From assembly GCA_963682055.1 (NCBI GenBank), contig OY821740.1:46520795-46584794 (forward strand): a stretch of DNA of 64,000 nt. The letters run 5' to 3'. The translations under genes were made by a program, and so were the position numbers. Source of the DNA: Primula veris (lineage: Eukaryota; Streptophyta; Magnoliopsida; Ericales; Primulaceae). A model generated the notes under the pieces. It searched no databases, was not told the DNA's origin, and worked only from the letters and a program-made list of their open reading frames with translations. Below, piece after piece: positions 36,667 through 48,500 of this stretch (positions are counted from its first letter, which is position 1; each line of letters begins with the position of its first letter).

Positions 36667-36679
36667 TTCTAGAAAGTTC
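36667..36679 (-). promoter_or_regulatory. Heat-shock element upstream of the FKBP gene
   Basis: TTCTAGAAAGTTC gives three perfect alternating pentamer cores TTCnnGAAnnTTC, the binding site of heat-shock factors. It lies 123 bp upstream of the FKBP ATG at 36544, and agrees with heat induction known for ROF2-type FKBPs. No transcript data are available here. Confidence 0.7.
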
Positions 36680-37323
36680 TATGAGGGTTTAGAGCGAGAG
36701 AGAATTAGAGCGGACGGTTAGGATTGAAAGCATCTGACCTGGTGCGACGCGGAGAAGATACTTTATTTTTGACATACTTTTTATTTTATTTTTTATTAAA
36801 TTAAACTACAACTACACTAGTTATTAGTTACTCCCTGCATTACATTTCTATATTTATTTTTGAAAAATCAGGTTATTTTTATAATTTTTTAGCATTTTAG
36901 GTTTTAAATACAACTAAATTCTAAGTATCGTAATAATGTAAAATTTTCCGAAACTAAAGATATATAGGACTAACTAGTGTGTAAATTGTTTGATTTAATA
37001 AAAAGAAATAAAAAAGTTAGTATTTATATGGGCTTAAAGACTCGAGACTATAATAACTTATTGTAACGCAGGAGCCTAATTTTTAGTGTGATGAATCGCA
37101 CTATAAATTTCATTTTTATAATAAATTGATGATATGATAACCGTTAAAATTACAAGTAAACATAAACAAACACCATATATATTTTTATGTCAAACAAAGA
37201 TATATATAATACGATTTATGAGTTTAATTTTTTTTACATCAGGTCAAATTCTTTACATTTTTATTTATTTTCTCATAATCAACAGTCAAACATAAGCAAG
37301 CGAGCAATAAGATGTGTCGTTAG
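36680..37323. other. AT-rich spacer
   Basis: FKBP upstream region, then AT-rich DNA with no recognised gene. Confidence 0.5.
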
Positions 37324-38010
37324 TCATTTCTGAATCGCAAAACTAATTCGTTTAAATATTACATCTATAGATCTATGAGCCGTGATATTACTATGCATGA
37401 CCCTCGGTACTCTCTTTATAAACTCCGCATCATCTAGTGCTAAGAAACCAAAATTGTCAAAAGCGAATAGTATGAACGCGTATTGATTTTCAATACACAT
37501 TTTCTCGTGTTTAGCCACCTTGACGGAAGCATTTTTTAGGTCAGTATGCCCCCACAGTTTTCCAACCCCACTAGTGGAGAAACCGCCTGTCAAATCCACA
37601 TATGCATGTTTTCCACATATACACCTGTAGACTAAAATATCTACCGGTTTGAGTGTTGAACGTCGCTTTTGTGGGTCGGTTAAGAAGTTCACATGTACTT
37701 ATTTCTTGACAGAGATTCCGGTCCGCATGCAAATATCAAAAAGAACGTCCCGAACAAGATCATGCCTATACATAAACCTGGAAGGTGTCTACAATGAACC
37801 ACATGCTCTCCAAAGGTGTCTAATCACATCTTTCGGCAAACTGGGCACAACTCATCAACTGGAAATAACGGAATCATGGGCCGGTACTTAAGTGCATGCG
37901 ATATTTGTAAATACCCAAAAACTGTTTTCTGTCTAACGGTCATGTCAAACTTTACTTCAATATACTCAATAATTTTACTGAGAAGAGCACTCGGCAAAGC
38001 ATGTTGGGTT
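37324..38010 (-). pseudogene. Reverse-transcriptase-like ORF, C-terminal remnant
   Basis: On the minus strand an open 122-codon segment (37692-37324) reads MNFLTDPQKRRSTLKPVDIL and later KHAYVDLTGGF, KVAKHEKMCIENQYAFILFA and RVMHSNI. Upstream, in other frames, are YRHDLVRDVLFDIC, DELCPVCRKM followed by a stop, FGEHVVHC, and FDMTVRQKTVFGYLQISHA. These recall the C-terminal Cys/His cluster and following domain of a repeated plant reverse-transcriptase-like protein that I know from family memory only. At least two stops, one frameshift and one internal deletion show it is dead. The D...VDLTG segment may be a PD-(D/E)XK-type endonuclease fold; that is inference. Confidence 0.6.
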
Positions 38011-39120
38011 TAGGGGATGGTGTTTTTACTGGTAAAACCACTAAGATCGAAACCATAAATTGTAATACAAAGATAGTCTAGACCGCTATCAACATCAGAG
38101 TCCATACGACATGTCTCACTATCTCCCAAAATATGGTCTTGGAGCACCCAAGATTAGATCATCGTGCCACATAAGATACCGGGGGTTTGTTAGACACAAC
38201 ACGGTTGTTAAATTACATTTCTGCCTCATATATGACACTATTTTAAACTTCGATACGTCAGAAGGGAAAGGAACGTGTGATGAAATGAGTACAAAACATG
38301 ATGCATAGTTTCAAATAGAAATAAAAATTTTATTTTTGTTACGTGGTACAAATGTTTTAAGAGTTTCCAGATTTCCATTTGTAAGTGGTGACGTCTACTA
38401 TATATAAAGACAGATTGCGTTTTTTTATTATTCCCTATGAGTACTACTCCAATATTTGTTTAACTAAATTCTTTATTGTATAAAAGGTAACGGCCTTTTT
38501 CTTAAGTAAAACAAGATACTATTTACTCTAGAAAGGCTTTATACTTTTGAAGTGTACAATAAATTATTCTTTTGGTAACACTTGGTGGCTGGTCTACATC
38601 AAATTAAGTGAGCAAACATTGACATTAGTTAAAGTGTGTATGAGGCACGATTGAAAGTTTGCGCATTCTTTGTCGAAACTTAAGGTGTGAAAGTAATTAA
38701 ATATCAGTCAATTATCGTTTCCAAGCAATTTCTTAGTATTTTATTTCAGAAAAAAAATACTAATACAGTCAACTGGTTCTATCTTAGTTTAAGATTTTCA
38801 ATACATAATCATTTGCCACCCTTTCCCCATAGGAGAAAACAGTGTCTAATGACTTTATTAACCCTGGGCACACGAATATGACAAAAGCTAACGCGTAGGA
38901 TGATACAACTTTAAATACTTTTTTGGTAGTTTCAACAAAATGCGTACTATATATATATATATATATGGAATCGTAAAAATTCCTTATTTATCCCAAAACT
39001 AAAAAAGTGTCAAAAGCTCTGTTAGGCTTGTGATCTTAAATCTTAATCGATACATCAATTTAAAAAAAAAAAAAACTTTCTGTATTATCACTTAACAATT
39101 TGTTTTTGTAGCCATACGTT
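38011..39120. other. AT-rich spacer
   Basis: 38011-38310 may hold a further decayed part of the reverse-transcriptase-like pseudogene, but I cannot follow its frame. The rest is AT-rich with a short TA run near 38947-38966 and no gene. Confidence 0.45.
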
Positions 39121-39130
39121 GATATTTTCG

Positions 39131-39282
39131 GAGAAGGGGTGCCAGACTATACATTTAGTATAGTCTGAAAAACTATCTTTGTGGCACCATTGGATTCTTA
39201 CCGTCTGTAAGCCTTTCTGTTGATCCAATAATACCACATATAAGAGTTTTTCAGACTATACATTTAGCATAGTATGGCTCCG
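39131..39282. mobile_element. Mutator-like MITE with 10-bp target duplication
   Basis: 152 bp flanked by perfect 10-bp direct repeats GATATTTTCG (39121-39130 and 39283-39292). The ends are inverted: GGTGCCAGACTATACATTTA at the left pairs with the complement of the right end, where AGACTATACATTTAGC runs to ATAGTATGGCTCC. A duplication of 9-11 bp is typical of Mutator-like elements. No coding capacity. It lies about 240 bp upstream of the glucanase ATG. Confidence 0.75.
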
Positions 39283-39416
39283 GATATTTTCGTGCTCTTT
39301 TCTGGTTTATTTCTGATGAAAGAAGCACAAGTGGTCCCCCAAAGCCCAAACTTCATTAATAAACCCCTCTCTAGCTTTTATCAGAACACTCATTAAAATC
39401 ACCACCAAACTTCCGT

Positions 39417-39424
39417 ATATAAAT
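39417..39424 (+). promoter_or_regulatory. TATA box of the glucanase gene
   Basis: TATATAAA about 100 bp upstream of the ATG; a second TATATATAAG follows at about 39456. Confidence 0.5.
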
Positions 39425-39519
39425 TTCCTCAAAAAAAAAAACAAACAAACTTACATATATATAAGTCACTGCTACACTTTCAACACGAAAAAAGGAAAAA
39501 AAAACTCACTGATCATAAC

Positions 39520-42396
39520 ATGGGTTTTCTAGCCCTCATTTTCTTCTTTCTCTTCATCTCTTCCTCAAGTAAGTTCTTCTACTAATACTAATTTCATTTC
39601 CCCAACATAATAAAATACATCTATTTCAATAATTTCTGTTTATGAACATTAACATTTCATTATTTTCTTCAATTTTCGTCACAGGCGCAGACATCTCAGG
39701 GAAAATCGGAATATGCTACGGTCAACTCGGAAACAACCTCCAAACCCCACCCAAAGCCGTACACCTCATCGCCACCACTCTCAAAGCGACACGTGTCAAG
39801 ATCTACGATGCAAACGCACCGATTTTACGCGCACTAAACGGTACAAACATCCAAGTCTCGATAATGGTACCGAACCAGCTCATTAACAACATATCAACAA
39901 ACCAAAAACTCGCTAATTCTTGGGTCAAAGACAATATTTTACCGTTTTACCCCGGTACGAAAATCCGGTACCTTTTAATAGGTAATGAAATCCTCAGCGG
40001 CTCGGAAAATCCCACATGGTACAGTCTCGTGCCCGCTATGCGGAAGATTAAATATTCGCTAAAATATTATAATTTAAAAAAAATTAAAGTCGGTACGCCA
40101 CTTGCTAGCGACATGTTATCGGTTTCGTTCCCACCTTCCAATGGTACTTTCAGGTCCGACATTTCTGAACCAGTGATTAAACCGATGTTACAGTTTCTAA
40201 ACAAAACAAAGTCGTTTTTCTTCGTGGATTTGTATCCGTATTTCTCGTGGGCATTTGACCCGGTCAATATTAATCTCGATTACGCGTTAATGAAAAAGAC
40301 AAATGTAACGTATACGGACCCAGGGACAGGGTTGACCTACACTAATTTGCTAGACCAAATGATAGATTCAGTTTATTTCGCAATGGCAAGACTAGGGTAC
40401 CCTAATATCCGTGTATTTATAGCCGAAACGGGGTGGCCTAACAAGGGCGATGTTGACCAGATTGGAGCGAGTATTTATAATTCCGCTACTTATAACCGTA
40501 ATGTTGTTAAGAAATTTAGTGCTAAACCTCCTGTGGGAACACCTGCTCGACCAGGAGTGGTTATACCAACGCTTATTTTCGCGTTGTTTAATGAAAATCA
40601 GAAAACTGGTCCTGGTACGGAACGTCATTTCGGGTTGTTGTACCCAAATGGGTCGAGTGTTTATCCAATCGATTTATCGGGTAAGTTACCAAGTCTGCTA
40701 AATTCATCTGTTTATATTATAATCGAACATTTAGCCATTTTTAGTAAGGCACTTGCACATTTAAGTTCGTCATTGCTTCGTGTAGATTTTTACTTTTTAG
40801 GGTGCATTACAAGTTTATAACTGCAAAAATCGCAGTTCATGATATAGGAATAAATAGCATGTTTAGACCTTGTTTGGTTGCAGCTTATCTTTTTTTGCTT
40901 AATAGCTAGACTACATCTGGCTGATCTACTTAATACCCGAGTCGTTTTTTTTTAACTTGAATTCCTAGCTTTCTGGAAGATCCAGTGTATTGGCTAACGG
41001 TAACCAAACAAGCCATACATTACAAGTTCTATTAAAAGCTAAGATATTAGGGACAATGTCACAATCACTAATAGATCGTTATCCAACAGGTAAAACGCCA
41101 GAGTCGGAGTACAAGCCATTGCCTCCATCAAGTACAGATAAACCGTATAAAGGAAAAATGTGGTGTTTGGCTAAGAAAGAGGCAAACACGACGGATTTAG
41201 GGGGTGCGCTTTCATATGCGTGTGGGCAGGGGAACGGGACGTGTGACCCGATACAACCAGGTGGGAAGTGTTATAAGCCAAATTCGCTGATGTGGCATGC
41301 TAGCTACGCGTTTAGTTCGTATTGGGCGCAGTTTAGGAAGGTTGGAGGGAGTTGTTACTTCAATGGCTTGGCTGTTCAGACTACTAAGGATCCAAGTGAG
41401 TATCTACTTCTTAAACCTCTTCCAAATATTTACTTTAAATACTTTTTACTTTGTACTTGGTAATGAGTTACAACATTAGTTCTGAAAGGATTTAAGTTGA
41501 GCTTATACTCTTGGTTTAATATCAGTTGATGATTTGAATGTATTGAATAATGACCACATGTTGCGTGTGCTGAGTTTAGCTACTATACAATGTACTAAAA
41601 CTTTGCTTTTAACCCAAAGAGAGTCCAGCTTTTAGAATAAAAGAAAAAAGCAGGAAATGTTGAGCTTATAAGCTTGAAACAGACACGTGTTGTTTATGAT
41701 GAATTTAGCCATTGCATATAAGATTTTGCTTTTAAGCTGATTAACATGTGCAAAAAAAAAAAAAAAAACAGGATCCAGATTTTAAGCAAAAAAAACAAAA
41801 CAGAAAGAGCTAATAAGCTTGCAGCCAAACAAGTTACCAGGTCTCTGTCTCAAATAAAGCAGCTTAGTTTAGAAAACTATAAACAAACAAATTGTTGCGA
41901 GTGTAAAGAAAATAAGCCTAGAGACTCTGCTGTAAGCCAAACAGAGTTCAGCTTTTGAGCCAAAAACAGAAGAAGTTGATCTTAGAAGCTGGAAGCTAAC
42001 AAGGCCTTAGTCTCGAATAAAGCAGCTTATTTTTTAAAAGTAAGCGAGCTTAATGAATAAACCTGAAACTTTGCTACTCTGTGAATGTCAATAATCATTG
42101 CATATCATGTAAAAGTGCACTTTATTTGTAAGTACATATGAGTTTGGAAAGCATTAAAGTTTGGATCTAAGAGCCTGGAGGCCGTGAGTTCGACTCTTTA
42201 TTCTTGTACAAGGTCTAAACGAAAACACATATGCATAATTGGTAAAAGTGAGCATAAGCCTGCCTTAAGGTAAGGGACTAAAATCTTTAAAACAGCGATA
42301 TTATCCGGTTACCGCTCTCATATCATCCACTTGATTTTGTTGCCTTTTTCTTTTTCAGGTTACGGGTCTTGCAAGTTTCCAAGCACCACCATTTAA
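39520..42396 (+). CDS. GH17 endo-1,3-beta-glucanase with X8 domain
   Basis: Four exons: 39520-39568, 39685-40680, 41090-41395 and 42359-42396; 1389 nt, 462 residues, all introns phase 1. The ATG at 39520 gives the signal peptide MGFLALIFFFLFISSSS. The GH17 barrel starts IGICYGQLGNNL; GNE (Glu118) fits the proton donor and AETGWPNKGD (Glu264) the nucleophile. A linker (TPESEYKPLPPSS) leads to an X8/CBM43 domain with WCLAKKEAN, ACGQGNGTCDPI, CYKPNS and FNGLAV and its paired cysteines. It hydrolyses callose or fungal beta-1,3-glucan in the apoplast or wall. The protein ends just after X8 (CKFPSTTI*) without a hydrophobic GPI-signal tail, so it is probably secreted and not membrane-anchored. Introns 2 and 3 carry short repeat-like sequences. 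Intact. Confidence 0.95.
40869..41012. repeat. Possible hAT-type MITE in glucanase intron 2
   Basis: CTTGTTTGGTT at the left and AACCAAACAAG at the right form an 11-bp perfect inverted repeat enclosing 144 bp. Ends of this type occur in plant hAT MITEs, but I find no flanking 8-bp duplication. Confidence 0.4.
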
Positions 42397-45300
42397 CACT
42401 TTTTCCGACAAACACACGAGCAGACAGATTAAAGGTCAAGTTTCTACGAAATAAAGTGAAAAGTTTCAATTTTCTCCAATGTGATCCGACTGATTTTTAC
42501 AGTTCTCATCAGATAGCAATCACAGAGCATCCACGTAATATGATTTATTCTTCTGATCAGTTTTGCAGTCATATTTTGTTCGCATTATGTAACTTAATAT
42601 ATCATCTTACGGTTGTATTTCCCACGGATTATAGATTTATGTCAAGAAAGGTCATTGAAATTTTGCACCCTTAAGATATTGTTTGTACTTGTCAGGAAAA
42701 AGTACTACGTTCAAATACTATGTTTTTGTATCTGGATTGCTCGGAAAGTTACTGTCGGTGGTATATCTCACCAGTTGGATTTTCACCAAGTAAGAGTAAA
42801 CTGTACATCAACCAGTTGAGTTCACCAAACCCCCATTCAAAATGGACTATACTTACAAATAAGACCCACCAATATAGCCGTTGATCATACCCCCTGGCCT
42901 TGTGAGTGAGGGCCAGTATCTTATTGTTTTTATTTATTTTACCTTTTCTAGTGGTCATGGAAAAGAGCAGTTTCTCTTTACTACATTGCCTTTAACATTT
43001 GTGTACATCTATAGTTCTTGACCCCATCTAACATCAGAAAAAACTTTAGACCCATCAGGAAAATTTTAATATGCAAATGAAAGCATTTTTGCCTATTGAT
43101 AAAAGATGGTTGGTTTGTTAGTTGCTTCTTCCGCTTAATTATGTGTCAAATTACGAGAAAAGATGGAGAACTCAGATTGATCAATGGTATCATTCCAGCA
43201 GGATTCGTAAAGGAACGTATGTGAGAAACAAATAAACTGTTTTGGTAAGAGTCTAGCAAGGCAGATAAATAAGGATTGTTTAAGCATTATGTTTTTTTTT
43301 TTTTTTTGAGAATTCATTATGATTGTTGTTATTTATGTCAAAATTTGGCTCGTAATAAGGTACGTCAGTTCTGGGCAACCTTTGGAGTGGACTCCACTTG
43401 AATAATTTTTTTTCTTAATTGTGGAAAAGTTGAAGTTTTGCAAATGATAATTTTGAAATCGTACACCATGTCTGCATATGAAAATGGCGAGAAAGAAAAT
43501 TGATCTCCGAAGCAGAGAAACTTCTTTCAGTCTTATATGTAGAAATTGACTTCAACATCAAACAAGGAAAAAAACTTCTGTATATTCCCGAAGAACAGAT
43601 TTCTTTTCTTTTCGTTTTAAACAAACGTGTAAGGATTGAATAGAATAATAGATAATAGGGAGTACAAAGTTCCTAACTTCCTTCCTGGTAAAAGGTATTG
43701 AAGGCTCGTGGGTTCGATCAGAGGGTAATCCAAGTCCAGGAATAGTATCAATGTTAAGAATCCGCTCCGTCTCTCCCTTCAGTGCGAATTTGTACCAAAA
43801 AATGAATCTTATGCTTGAATCTAATTTGAGCTAACGATTAACTTTTTCAAATTGTCATGCTTACAACGTAGGTATGAAAATTTTATATCTCAGGGTAGTC
43901 ACTTAACATGATATGAAAGGGGGTACTAGGAGTAATAGTTATCTGGCAAAGTCAATTTCTTTATTTACAAGCAAAACACGTCTTCACCTAATTTAATTTT
44001 GTTTGATTAATGTTGAAGTGGTTTAAAAAAATATTTTAGAAGCATTACTTTTGATTTGGTTGATCTCAGACGTCATGTTGTTTCCAATCACAGAAACTAG
44101 GAAATTCATATGTAATTTTTTTAAGAAGTCATTCGCTTCAACTGAAAGCAGAAGATCTCATCACCTATTCAACGCTTGAAGTGATTATACATAAATTGAA
44201 TGGTTATATTTGTTATTTGGTCTGAAGACAGCGAAAGTCCAATCATGTTCGGTATAAGCTTCCAATAATATGTACAAATCCGAAAGCGTTTACATTGCTT
44301 CGAACTTATATGACTGAGATGGTGTCCCGTCCATTCCTTATTGTACTTCATACATATGTTCGAATCAGATTGTACCCAGGACTCTTTAATGGACTGCGGC
44401 TAGCACTCATTTGTACGAGAGATGCATCGGTTTAGCCTTTTAGCCGATAGTCATTAGTCAATAGCGAGTAGGTGATAAAAGAGTATTTGTGACAGATAAC
44501 CAAGAAACTACTCCAGATCTTGGAAATAGCATTAGGCTTGACCTTTGATATTGCAAATTTAAGGATTAGTTAATCATAATCCGTGACAATTAGTTGTGTA
44601 GGAAACAATAATAAATATGAAAAAAATAAAAATTACTCCAACTACAGTATGGAAAAGAGGGGCAAAAATAGCTTTAGTCATGTTCTAATTAAGATGATAA
44701 TTTATTAACTGGATGCATATGTTTTTTCAGATGCCATTTATTATTCCTCATCAATATCATCAATTTTAATTTCCTATTTGGCACACCTAAGTAAAAATAT
44801 CCAGCAATTTCCAATTTGGCACACCTAAGTAAAAGTACATGTCAATTTCCAAATTCCAATTTCTAGACCAGCATCTTCAGGAGAGGACAGAGGAACTAAC
44901 CCTTTTCGGAACTTATTTTTTTACAGTGTAAAAAAGAAAAAAAAAACAATTTAACCTTTTAAAATACAGTCCCCATCTACTGGCTCCACAACTATGTCCC
45001 TCCTTAAAAGTTATAATTTTGCTAAGAAGATACGCTATCTGATTGATAGAGACGGCGGTCATATTAGTGGAATGAGATATAAGTCACGCCACATAATAAA
45101 AACTCAATCTATTAAAAAAAATAAAAATAAATTTAATTAATATTTAAATTTAGGATAAACTCAAATTAAGGTTTTAATATATTTATTTGAATTTTTAGTT
45201 TGATGTATTTTTTTATTAGGTGACGTGATTTGTCTATACTCAACAGTCTGCATCAAGCATAAGGCTGGAAGGTGTGCTTATTTTGGGTCGCGTGCTATGA

Positions 45301-45480
45301 AACGTTCACAAAATGACACGTTATAATAATAATATGGACCTTATTTCAAAATAAAATAAAATAATATGGACCTAGTCATGAAGAGTCGGCCCAGATTTAT
45401 CACCCCTATATATGATAATCTTTTTCTGATTATTACTATCATACAAACTAAAGATTCACTTTCTCTCTTCCATCTACAGC
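42397..45480. other. Spacer between the glucanase and reductase genes
   Basis: The first part is the glucanase 3' UTR. No further gene recognised; the short frames here are not conserved. A duplicated CAATTTCCAATTTGGCACAC-type segment (ATTTGGCACACCTAAGTAAAA at about 44776 and 44815) forms a small tandem repeat. Confidence 0.5.
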
Positions 45481-45505
45481 TCTATATAACCAAGTTGAAA
45501 TAGTT

Positions 45506-48500
45506 ATGGCGAGTAATCTGATGCACGCGGTTCAATACGACGGTTATGGAGGAGGTGCTTCTGGTTTGAAGGTATTATTATTTTATAGTATAGAGTTATC
45601 AGTTATTTACATGATTATCATTTTTCATTAAATTTTATAAAGAGAATGCTAGCTATGTTTATGGAGTTATGCAATGATGTGACTGTGATCCCGTTTCAGT
45701 TTCAATATAAGCAGTTTTAGACTTTTAATTGGTACTTTTGACACTTATAAGTGAATTAGGAGTAAATGAACACACCAGTTTCCTTACACTTTTCCTCGTA
45801 TTTAAGTTAATTAATCACTTTTATATTGTTATGGTAACAATTTAACAATTTAAATTTATACATTTTTCAGCTTTCCTATCAAATTTATTATCATAACTAA
45901 ATATTACTGTATTTTAATATACTTCTATCAATTTTTTTAACCCAAATTAATTTACTAGAGCAACCACATTAAATAACTTACAAGTTTTCTCGTATTTAAA
46001 GTAAAAAATACATTTTTACAACTTATAAGTAAACATTTTGGTTTATACAAATTATCAGCTTTTTTATAAATTTCTCTATCACAACTATACAACTCATTTT
46101 TTTGTTATTTTATTAATTGATATGTGTAAAATACAAATAAATGAGAGAGAATGAGATAAAAGTAAGAGTGAGAAATTATTATTTTAATTATAAGGTAACA
46201 TCTTGATCCCTTATATTTGAGGTATATTTGAGTTTATGTATATTTAAGAAGGAAACTGACGTGTATACAATTTTAGAACAATATGTTCATATTTAAGGTA
46301 AATTTGTGATATAAGGGAAGTGATGCGAGTGCTTAAGTAAAGTAGTTTACATGTGTTTGTAGTTTTGTATTTCTGTTAGAATTATCATGTGGAGTAGTTT
46401 ATATGTAAAAACGTCCTTACTGTTTTTGTTGGATGTCACTAATGAACTTTCAGTATACTGTCTAAACATATGATGTTTATAGAAGTGATCTTAACGAATC
46501 AAGATTTTAGAACTATTATCTAAACATATGTGATTTCAAAATTTATCGTAATGAGATTAGAAAATCACAGATAAAGGTCACATCATCATGAATGTGAGGG
46601 TGAGAGGGATAATTCTTACCTATTACACTTAGGGTGGGCAAATCCTTTTTTAAAATTAAGGCTTCAAATGAATGTTCTGTACGAGCAAAGGTAGGTTAAG
46701 ACTTAGGGTTTAGGAATTGTATTTATCATGTTTGAAACAGCAAGGGTATCGTGATTACAAATTTCAAGTTTAAATTTAGACTAAAGATATAATAGCTTGT
46801 CAATTTGTTGACCCGATTTGGCAAGGAACATCAATATCGCTAATACATATCTGCTTCGGGGACAATATACCTAAGCCCAGCGAAAAGACATGTAATCAGA
46901 GTAAATTCGCTTCTGTTGACAAACACATTTACGACATAACTTGAAAGCAAGGCGTTAAATAATACGACCATCAGGACATGTATCAACTCGTTTTCTCAAA
47001 GGAATTAACATCAAAAGCTGTTTTCCTGATCATTTACACAAGTCAAGCTCAATCAAACATTGGATTACATATATTTACCGCTCTTACCCTCCAGTGCTCT
47101 CTTCTTTTCTATAAACCGGAGCTAAAAGGATCTTCCCAGCTCTCAGCAGTATATTTTTGTGTCCACAGTCAGAGAAGGGAATTAGATTTGTTTTTATTTT
47201 ACGGCTTTTCCCAAGCTTTTGTTAAGCCCCGAGTTACTATATTACTATTACTGTAAATCATTGTCGTGGGTATTTTGGCATTTGACATTCGTACCTCGTT
47301 ACAAAGGCAGGCCACCATTGACCATTCTCTTGTTCATAATATAAGAAATTTGTCGTTTTTTATGCTGTGAAAATCCTTGAATACTCGACCACTGTTTAAG
47401 ACGCACTCAAGGATTATCAGGAAAATAACTTATGCTCCCTTTTCATTGCATTACCTTTTTGCAATTGGACACTTGGAATTCTCTTGCCACTGTTCATTTG
47501 TATGTGCAAGTAAGTGTATAACTTGACTATAGCTAAAAGAAGCAATTCCCAGTCCATATTTCAACCTGTAACTTGTTGCTTTTTCTTGGTTCTAACCGTA
47601 TGGAAAAGGACCAATCACCCTAATAAGTTTCTGTTTTATACATTTTCAGCATTGGAGGCTTGAAAATTTCTATCCAGTTTTTTGTTTGCAAATCTTTGCA
47701 ACCAAGGCTTCAGTGTTTAGCTGAATTTAAGCTTAAAACATCACTTTTTAGTACTTAGCCAAACTGTATTTGTTTAATTTTTTTAACTCCTTACCGAAAT
47801 CGTGAAGGTCCCATCATGAATATAGCTATTTGTTTTATTAATTACTGAATGTTTTTGGCAGCATGTCAAAGTCCCTGTTCCTGTTCCAAATTCCGATGAG
47901 GTTTTACTGAAAGTGGAGGCGTCAAGCATTAATCCTGTGGACTGGAAAATCCAGAAAGGGATACTGCGTCCTTTTCTACCTCGAAAATTTCCTCATCTAC
48001 CCTGTGAGTTCAATTATTTTTTCATTTCCAACTTCTATTTTTACGATCCTATCTATGTCTTTCATTGTCCAGCAAATTTGGTTGGTGTTTATGTAGAGTG
48101 TTTACTTTGATTATCAGAGATTTTATCTTCTGGTTCTCGTAAATAACTATCCATTGTTTCTCATGAGTAATCTGTTGGGAAGGTGTTAATAATACCAGGA
48201 AAAAGTAATAACCGCTCACACTGTTTTTACATGTCGATGTGTTGCATTCTTCTCATACGACGACAGTCTCGTAGTACTAGTAATTTGTTTTTGTATCAGT
48301 GAGATAGTACTATCCTGCCAATATTCTCTATCAAGGAGAATTTTTGCTCATATTATGAAAAAGTTTCCATCAACTGACATGTAAGTTCTTTTGATTGTCA
48401 ATTATTTTGACGAAGAAAAGGTAAAAGAGAACATATGGCTGTGTAGTACACTGGTGGATAAATATGACAATATTTTACTGAAGGGTTCTTTCTCTTACTA

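Noticed and set aside
46978..47256. 92-codon frame in reductase intron 1
   Set aside because: No family features; lies within a well-supported intron.
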